This document shows positions 46,072 to 50,927 of a DNA stretch of 50,927 bases, piece after piece; within the stretch, counting starts at the first letter, position 1; every line of letters begins with the position of its first letter. The stretch spans positions 1 to 50,927 of the forward strand of contig NZ_JAODNM010000038.1 in assembly GCF_025464955.1 (NCBI RefSeq). Direction: 5' to 3'. The stretch comes from Amycolatopsis sp. GTDB taxonomy: Bacteria > Actinomycetota > Actinomycetes > Mycobacteriales > Pseudonocardiaceae. The notes below the pieces were generated by a model. That model saw only the letters and a program-made list of their open reading frames with translations. It was not told the DNA's origin and did no database searches. The position numbers and the translations under genes are program-made.

Positions 46072-46239
46072 TTACTGCGGTAGCTCGAGACTTGGCGGCC
46101 GCATGAAAAACACCACCCGATCCACGAGATGCACACTCAGCATCGCCAGCAAATGAGAAATCAAATGATCACAGCGTACTTGCGCACGAGCCACCCCGAA
46201 CTGTTCGGCGACTGCTAATTCCTCTTCAGGAGAGAGCAT
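46072..46239 (-). pseudogene. AbiEii-like nucleotidyltransferase, N-terminal remnant
   Basis: 55 codons from ATG 46239: MLSPEEELAVAEQFGVARAQ, RCDHLISHLLAMLSVHLVDR and VVFF match the start of nucleotidyltransferase AbiEii/AbiGii toxin-family proteins as I recall them. The expected GGTALxR catalytic stretch should follow VVFF but the frame instead reads MRPPSLELPQ and stops. So only the N-terminal helices remain, with no active site. Remnant of a toxin-antitoxin or abortive-infection type module. Confidence 0.6.
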
Positions 46240-46398
46240 CGTCAGAGACCTCGCAGAACTCTGCCTGTATGTTGTGACTCGCAGCCTGGACCCGACCGGG
46301 ACCGGCCGCACTCGATGGGCGATGCGCTGGAAGCCTGTGCTGAACGCCTTCTCCATCACATTCAGTGACCGCTGGCCGGCCGCTGAGGGGACCCGCCG

Positions 46399-46882
46399 AA
46401 CATCTTCGTCTGCGGCGCGAACTACTTCTCGCACCTCGAAGAGGAGGGCATGGAGCCGGAGAAGATGCCGAAGCTGCCGGTCATCTTCCAGAAGCCGGCC
46501 TCGGCGCTGTCGGGCCCGGCCGATCCGATCGTCCGGCCGGTCGAGTGCGCCCAGTTCGACTACGAAGCCGAACTCGCCATCGTCATCGGAAAGGGCGGAC
46601 GCCGAATCCCGGCCGACCGCGCCGCCGGCCACATCGCCGGCTACATGATCACCAACGACGTCAGCGCCCGCGACCTCGGCGAAGGCGAAAGCAAGAGACT
46701 GAACGCCGCTCCCCTGTTCCAGCTCATGCGGATGAAAGGCTGGGACACCTTCCTGCCGACCGGTTACCACCGACGAAACCGGGAGCTACGAGGACATCCG
46801 GATCCAGACCTGGGTGAACGACGAGCCACGCCAGGACTCCCACGCCAAGGAGATGGCGACCAATCCCGGCGAGAAGGGGTAG
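46399..46882 (+). pseudogene. Fumarylacetoacetate hydrolase family relic
   Basis: Without a start codon the frame begins abruptly at NIFVCGANYFSHLEEEG, then LPVIFQKPASALSGPADPIV, FDYEAELAIVIGKGG (two metal-ligand Glu) and HIAGYMITNDVSARDL (metal Asp). After GWDTFLPTG the frame shifts near 46765 to a second frame reading TDETGSYEDIRIQTWVNDEP, RQDSHAKEM and a stop. The C-terminal GDVIATGTP region is missing. A catabolic hydrolase once, now inactive. Confidence 0.8.
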
Positions 46883-46934
46883 CTCCCCCTCGTCGCGGGG
46901 AGCAGCGTCACGGGGTAGCAGTCGGTCCCCCAGG

Positions 46935-46967
46935 ACGGTGGCCGGGCTTCCTCGCCCTGGCCACCGT
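46935..46967. terminator. Stem-loop between FAH relic and SnoaL-like gene
   Basis: ACGGTGGCC (46935-46943) pairs with GGCCACCGT (46959-46967), extended inward by GGG/CCC with one bulge. Strong stem, no T-run; a possible bidirectional terminator for the SnoaL-like gene that ends at 47016. Confidence 0.5.
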
Positions 46968-47015
46968 CTCCGGGCGGGCCTGCCCGGCCAGGGCGTGTCC
47001 CGTGCCCTAATCCGA

Positions 47016-47387
47016 TCAGCCGCCCTGCCTGTTGCCGTAGTCCCGGGACGACACGATCAGACCGTCACGGACCCGCATCACCCGGATTCCCGGCTGGCTC
47101 ACTTCCTTGCCGCCGAAAGTGGCGCGCATGGTGCTCTCGCACACCACGACCTCCGGATCGGTCGTCTCGTAGACGACGATGTCGCCGATCCGCAGGTCGG
47201 CGTCGAACCCGGCCATGCGGGCGAAGTGCTCACGCACCTTTTCGCGCCCTTCGATCCTCGCCTCAGGCCCGGTGGACAGCGGGTGAAAGATCACCACGTC
47301 TTCGGCGAAGAGGTCCGGCAGCTGCTCCCACTTCTTGCCGACCGTGCCGTCGACCAGCTGCTGGAAAACCTCGCGTGGCGTACTCAT
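47016..47387 (-). CDS. SnoaL-like / NTF2-fold protein
   Basis: 123 residues from ATG 47387, 7 nt after AGGAGAG. NTF2-like pattern: TPREVFQQLVDGTVGKKWEQ, DLFAEDVVIFHPLSTGPEAR and the closing strands VVVCESTMRATFGGKEV and GIRVMRVRDGLIVSSRDYGN. Role could be an isomerase, cyclase or binding protein. Divergent from a TetR gene; the 10-bp palindrome at 47425-47434 lies between, so it is probably that regulator's target. Confidence 0.88.
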   Translation of the reverse strand: MSTPREVFQQLVDGTVGKKWEQLPDLFAEDVVIFHPLSTGPEARIEGREKVREHFARMAGFDADLRIGDIVVYETTDPEVVVCESTMRATFGGKEVSQPGIRVMRVRDGLIVSSRDYGNRQGG

Positions 47388-47424
47388 ATCGCTCTCCTGA
47401 CGTAGTTGCACCACATTCAGAGTA

Positions 47425-47434
47425 GTATCGATAC
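47425..47434. promoter_or_regulatory. 10-bp palindrome in SnoaL-like promoter
   Basis: GTATCGATAC is a perfect palindrome 38 bp upstream of the SnoaL-like start codon and next to a minus-strand TTGACT (-35-like). Candidate site for the nearby TetR. Confidence 0.35.
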
Positions 47435-47543
47435 AGTCAATGTACATACGATCCGGTCGGTGGGTCCAGCCTCCCGGCCGACGAAAGCCAGTAGTTCAAG
47501 CCACCCTTGACCGTCTCGAGAGGACTCCGTTCATCATACGAAT

Positions 47544-47557
47544 GCTATAATGAAAGG
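47544..47557 (+). promoter_or_regulatory. Extended -10 promoter of leaderless TetR gene
   Basis: TGCTATAAT is an extended -10 (TGn plus consensus TATAAT, 47546-47551). The ATG starts at 47558, seven bases after the hexamer, where transcription would begin. TTCAT (47530-47534) and ATGAA (47550-47554) form a loose inverted repeat across it. Confidence 0.6.
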
Positions 47558-48172
47558 ATGACCACCCGCGCGTACCGATCTCCCCGGCGGGAGCAGGCCG
47601 CGGCTGAGACTCGCACCGCGATCCTCGATGCCGCCGAGAAACTGTTCGCCGCCAACGGCTATGCCGCCACGACGGTGAACGAGGTCGCCGTGGCCGCGAC
47701 GGTGGGGCCGAACACCGTCTACACCAGTGTCGGCGGAAAACCGCAGTTGGTCGTGGCCCTGATCGAGCGCGCTTCCGCCGATCCACTGATCAGTGCGAGC
47801 CTCGACGAAATAGACGCGCTGACCGACGGTGCGGAGATCATCAAACGGCTGGCCGCCGGCACGGGCGCGACCAGGCGCAGCCAGCAGCGCGCGGTCGCCG
47901 TGATGCTGGACAATCTCACGACGGATCCCTTGATCACCGAAGCGGCCGAGCGGACCGCGGCGCTCCTGCGCCAACGCCTGCACCGGACCGCCGCCCGCCT
48001 CACCGCGGTACGGGCCCTTCGGGACGGGACGACCGTCGCGCGCGCCACCGCCATCCTCTGGTTCTATTTCGGCTTTACCCCGTGGCGGGAACTCCGCGAC
48101 CTCGGCTGGACCTGGAAAGAAACCGAACGGTGGCTGGCCGAGCAAGCGATCAACGCACTGATCAACGCCTGA
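47558..48172 (+). CDS. TetR family transcriptional regulator
   Basis: 204 residues from ATG 47558; a longer frame from 47507 reads through the promoter. Helix-turn-helix TVNEVAVAATVGPNTVYTSV at about 43-62. The C-terminal domain ends WKETERWLAEQAINALINA. Codon 1 coincides with the predicted transcription start, so the mRNA is probably leaderless. Likely regulates the divergent SnoaL-like gene and itself. Confidence 0.9.
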   Translation: MTTRAYRSPRREQAAAETRTAILDAAEKLFAANGYAATTVNEVAVAATVGPNTVYTSVGGKPQLVVALIERASADPLISASLDEIDALTDGAEIIKRLAAGTGATRRSQQRAVAVMLDNLTTDPLITEAAERTAALLRQRLHRTAARLTAVRALRDGTTVARATAILWFYFGFTPWRELRDLGWTWKETERWLAEQAINALINA

Positions 48173-48355
48173 ACGGGCTTGCCCGGCGCCGGCGAACCCG
48201 TTGCGAGAAACCGGTTTTGGTCCAGCGGCGGAAGATGATGACGTGTGCCACACCCAGGCACGCCCGACGCCAATGGGTCGTTCGGGGGGCGTGAACGCTT
48301 TCGGTGGCTGGGACAACCGAAAACCCTCACGGCCCCCGAGAAATCCGCTCACCAG

Positions 48356-48949
48356 TCAGGTACGGCTGCGCAAAGCATGCGAGAGCGCGCTCATGCTGAT
48401 GTCGACGATCGTCCGGAGCTGCTTCCGGCTCGCCCCGACCCGGCTCATCACGGCCAGCGACTGGTTGACCGCCACGATGTGAGTCGCGTAGTTCTCGGCG
48501 TCGCCCTCGGCCAACTCCGCGGTGTTCAAGGCGGTCCGCAGTCGTCGACGCTGCAGCCCCACAGCTTCGATCGCACGCGCGGCGATGGCGGGGCTCAGTA
48601 CCGGTGCCGACATCGCGGTCTGGGCGACCAGACATCCGTCCGGCACGTCGGGGTCGGCGATGCGGTGGAGGGTGACCTCGAAAAACGCCTGTATCGCCCG
48701 CAACGGTTCCCCAGACGCACCCAGGGAAAGCGCTTGCTCGTACTGATCTCCGTACCGGACGGCGTAGCGATCCAGGCAGCGCAGGTAGAGCGAGTCTTTG
48801 TCGCCGAACGAGGAGTAGAGGGAACTCCGGTTCAATCCGGTCGCCATGGAGAGGTCGTCGAGCGAGGTGTCGGCATACCCGGCCCGCCAGAACCGGACCA
48901 TCGCCGCGTCGAGCGCGATGTCCACATCGAACTGCTTCTTCCCGGCCAT
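48356..48949 (-). CDS. TetR family transcriptional regulator
   Basis: 197 residues. Start 48949 (MAGKKQFDVDIALDAAMVRF) preferred over 48982, because family members begin like this and the 48982 codon lies within the operator. Helix-turn-helix SLDDLSMATGLNRSSLYSSF at about 30-49; the rest matches the TetR_C_16-like group (DGCLVAQTAMSAPVLSPAIA). Divergent from an epoxide-hydrolase-like gene, whose promoter carries the 24-bp repeat. Confidence 0.92.
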   Translation of the reverse strand: MAGKKQFDVDIALDAAMVRFWRAGYADTSLDDLSMATGLNRSSLYSSFGDKDSLYLRCLDRYAVRYGDQYEQALSLGASGEPLRAIQAFFEVTLHRIADPDVPDGCLVAQTAMSAPVLSPAIAARAIEAVGLQRRRLRTALNTAELAEGDAENYATHIVAVNQSLAVMSRVGASRKQLRTIVDISMSALSHALRSRT

Positions 48950-48980
48950 CCCGTACGCACCCCGTTCTCGAGACAGTTCC

Positions 48981-49004
48981 ATCTTGAACCGAACAGTACA
49001 AGAT
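48981..49004. promoter_or_regulatory. 24-bp inverted-repeat operator in TetR/hydrolase divergon
   Basis: ATCTTGAAC (48981-48989) and GTACAAGAT (48996-49004) are complementary at eight of nine positions around a 6-bp spacer. It lies 31 bp from the TetR start and 16 bp from the hydrolase start. Probable TetR binding site. Confidence 0.65.
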
Positions 49005-49020
49005 ACGGTAGCCTCGAAGT

Positions 49021-49941
49021 ATGACCGACGCCCCGAACCACTTCCCCGGGCTGCCGCTGCGCGATCTCGCGGGCTTCACCCATCGCTGGGTCGACGCGGA
49101 AGGAATCCGGCTTCACGCCATGGAAGGCGGCCTGTCGAGCGGCCCCACCGTCGTGCTGCTCGCCGGATTCCCGCAGACCTGGTGGGCTTGGCACCAGGCG
49201 ATGCCGCGCCTTGCCGAGCGCTTCCACGTGATCGCGATCGACCTGCCGGGACAGGGCCACTCCGACCGTCCTCAAGGGAGCTACGACACGCACACCGTCG
49301 CTTCCCGCGTCCAGGCCGCGCTGACCGCGCTCAACGTGCCGAAGTACTGGCTCGTCGCCCACGACATCGGGGCCTGCGTCGCCTTCTCGCTCGCCCTGAG
49401 GTACCAAGACCACCTGCACGGCGTCGCCCTCCTCGACGCCGGCATTCCCGGAATCACCCTCCCGGACACCATCCCCACCGATCCCGAACGGGCCTGGAAG
49501 ACCTGGCACCTGGCATTCCACGCGGTGCCCGAACTGCCCGAGACGCTGATCACCGGCCGCGAGCGTGACTACGTGGGCTGGTTCCTGAGGGTCAAGACAC
49601 TGTCCCCGAACACGTTCGACAGCGCCGATATCGACCACTACGCCGCCGCCATCGCAGCCGAGGGCGGGCTCCGAGCATTTCTCGCCTACTTCCGCGACGG
49701 CGAGGAATCAGCGCGTAAAAACCGTGACGCTCTCGAACGAGGGCACTTGACCATCCCGGTCCTGGGAATCTCCAGCTCCCACGGCTCGATCCCCGACATG
49801 GCCGCCTCCCTCAGCCCCTGGGCGGAGAACGTGACCGGCGTCGTCATCGGAGAAGCCGGGCACTTCATTCCCGACGAGCAGCCCGACGCAACCGTGGACG
49901 CTTTGACCGCGTTCATCGATCAGGCGCGCGGTCAGGGGTGA
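49021..49941 (+). CDS. Alpha/beta hydrolase, epoxide hydrolase/dehalogenase-like
   Basis: 306 residues. Oxyanion loop LLAGFPQTWWAWHQ, Asp nucleophile in VAHDIGACVAF (HDxG instead of GxSxG) and catalytic His in GEAGHFIPDEQP. This arrangement marks epoxide hydrolases and fluoroacetate/haloalkane dehalogenases, which form an alkyl-enzyme ester on the Asp. The cap-domain tyrosines that would separate the two activities cannot be assigned by eye. Divergent from and probably repressed by the TetR. Confidence 0.92.
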   Translation: MTDAPNHFPGLPLRDLAGFTHRWVDAEGIRLHAMEGGLSSGPTVVLLAGFPQTWWAWHQAMPRLAERFHVIAIDLPGQGHSDRPQGSYDTHTVASRVQAALTALNVPKYWLVAHDIGACVAFSLALRYQDHLHGVALLDAGIPGITLPDTIPTDPERAWKTWHLAFHAVPELPETLITGRERDYVGWFLRVKTLSPNTFDSADIDHYAAAIAAEGGLRAFLAYFRDGEESARKNRDALERGHLTIPVLGISSSHGSIPDMAASLSPWAENVTGVVIGEAGHFIPDEQPDATVDALTAFIDQARGQG

Positions 49942-49945
49942 CGCT

Positions 49946-49992
49946 ACGAAGGTGACCTTCGGGAAATGCCATCTCCCGAAGGTCACCTTCGT
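49946..49992. terminator. Bidirectional terminator, 19-bp perfect stem
   Basis: ACGAAGGTGACCTTCGGGA (49946-49964) and its exact complement (49974-49992) surround a 9-nt loop between convergent genes. Each arm also contains GAAGG-TGA-CCTTC or its complement, so it can fold on its own as well. No T-run, as is common in high-GC actinomycetes. Confidence 0.8.
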
Positions 49993-50004
49993 GCCGGCCA
50001 GCCG

Positions 50005-50925
50005 TCAGGGGGTGAGGACGAGCCGGCCTCGCAGCCCACCCTTGACGAGGCGTTCGTGGGCCCGCGCCGCCTCTTCCAGCGGATACGTCCGGGCGACCCG
50101 AAGGGTGAGTGCGCCTGCCGCGGCGAGGTCGGACAGGGTTGTCAACATCGCCGCGTCGGGACCGACCGAGGTGAGCCGTACCCGAATGCCGCGCTCCGCC
50201 TGCGGCACGGCATCCATCCGCGTGGTGACGAACGTTCCGCCGTCCTTGGCTGCCGCGATGACACCAAGCATGGCGGTGTCCAGCACCGCGTCCACGCCGT
50301 GGGGGTAAAGCCGACGCACCGCGGCGGCGGGGTCCTCGCTCCCGGGCACGAAGGCGTCGGCGCCGAGCACGTTCATGACGAAGCTCTCGTCGTCGGAGAA
50401 AGCGCTGGCGACCACCGTCAGTTTGCGTCGCTTGGCCAGTTGCACCGCATAGCCGCCGACCGCGCCGGCGGCGCCGGTGATGAAGACGCTCTGCCCCTCA
50501 TCGAGACCGAGAAGCTCCACCGATTGCGCGGCGGTCAGGCCGTTCAGCGGGATGGTGGACGCGTGCGCGGCGTCGACCCCGGCCGGCGCCTGAGCCAGGG
50601 CGTTACTGGGCACGATCGTGTATTCGGCCTGGCCCCGCACGATGCCGGTCGCGCCGTGCACCAGCGCGATCACGGGCGTACCGACCTCCCACGGCGCGCC
50701 AAGGCCGACCGCGTCGACAGTCCCTGCCACATCCCAGCCCAGCCCGAAGTGACTTCCCTGCGCTGGAGCGGGAAACACACCGCTCCAGGCCGACACGTCG
50801 GCCGGGTTGAGGGCAGCGGCCGCCACCTTGATCCGTGTTTCGAACAAGCCCGGTTCGGGCAGGTCGACGTCCGCCACCTCGATGACGTCTGGGGCGCCGA
50901 CAGACCGGTAGACAACTGCTCGCAT
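50005..50925 (-). CDS. Zinc-independent MDR oxidoreductase (quinone-oxidoreductase-like)
   Basis: 306 residues, complete. N-terminal GroES-like fold: ALNPADVSAWSGVFPAPAQG, GLGWDVAGTVDAVG, then the Rossmann segment VFITGAAGAVGGYAVQLAKR and VDAVLDTAMLG. No zinc-site cysteines. NADPH-dependent reduction of quinones or enones is the family role. The only upstream sequence in the window is 2 bp, so its promoter is outside. Converges on the hydrolase gene with the strong terminator between. Confidence 0.92.
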   Translation of the reverse strand: MRAVVYRSVGAPDVIEVADVDLPEPGLFETRIKVAAAALNPADVSAWSGVFPAPAQGSHFGLGWDVAGTVDAVGLGAPWEVGTPVIALVHGATGIVRGQAEYTIVPSNALAQAPAGVDAAHASTIPLNGLTAAQSVELLGLDEGQSVFITGAAGAVGGYAVQLAKRRKLTVVASAFSDDESFVMNVLGADAFVPGSEDPAAAVRRLYPHGVDAVLDTAMLGVIAAAKDGGTFVTTRMDAVPQAERGIRVRLTSVGPDAAMLTTLSDLAAAGALTLRVARTYPLEEAARAHERLVKGGLRGRLVLTP

Positions 50926-50927
50926 GA

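Overview
The window is high-GC DNA with actinomycete character. GTG starts are common, genes are packed with 4-bp ATGA/GTGA overlaps, and there are many TetR, MarR, IclR, HxlR, LysR and LuxR-type regulators. Coenzyme F420-associated families are present (luciferase-like LLM oxidoreductases, an NADPH:F420 reductase-like protein, a Ddn-like reductase), as is an EgtA-type glutamate-cysteine ligase. I infer a Pseudonocardiaceae/Nocardia-like soil actinomycete; the genus cannot be fixed from sequence alone. No rRNA, tRNA or CRISPR array was seen. The region reads as an accessory catabolic island: oxidoreductase cassettes, each with its own regulator and often a readable palindromic operator, separated by decayed mobile elements and gene relics.

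Layout. 1-2830 (minus): aldehyde dehydrogenase, TetR and NADP-dependent oxidoreductase operon with two palindromic operator candidates. 3100-4890: relics of an IS5-type transposase and a large serine recombinase. 4966-6129: divergent NAD(P)-binding oxidoreductase and HxlR regulator. 6319-7296: relics, including a CPBP protease that has lost its catalytic N-terminus. 7297-10774: MarR diverging from an LLM / F420-reductase / LLM operon. 11000-16691 (minus): IclR regulator and a five-gene operon of metallo-beta-lactamase hydrolase, two aconitase-type hydratase subunits, an isocitrate-lyase-superfamily C-C lyase and an MmgE/PrpD protein, with a divergent MFS carrier (16868-18250). A TTTCACTAT-type motif recurs at the IclR and PrpD promoters. 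18294-18442: transposase relic. 18443-22791: SDR/LysR pair, VirK-like secreted protein, frameshifted tautomerase, alpha/beta hydrolase and SDR.

22935-37634 is the most striking block. A 933-residue LAL-type LuxR regulator is followed by a 22-bp perfect palindrome and then 13 co-directional, tightly packed genes: SDR, VOC, Ddn-like F420 reductase, MFS exporter, SnoaL-like, SDR, CoA-transferase, three-subunit molybdenum hydroxylase, EgtA-like ligase, DUF427 and a frameshifted LLM oxidoreductase. The content suggests uptake/export, oxidation, hydroxylation and CoA activation of an unknown organic substrate. The EgtA-like ligase inside such an operon is unexpected.

38005-50927: SDR/TetR divergon around a 45-bp inverted repeat; IS701-type relic; ABC exporter operon (one permease with a large extracytoplasmic domain) divergent from a NarL-type two-component system across an 18-bp palindrome; relics of an AbiEii-like nucleotidyltransferase and a fumarylacetoacetate hydrolase; SnoaL-like protein and a TetR that appears to be leaderless; TetR/epoxide-hydrolase-like divergon with a 24-bp operator; a 19-bp perfect-stem bidirectional terminator; and a quinone-oxidoreductase-like protein at the end.
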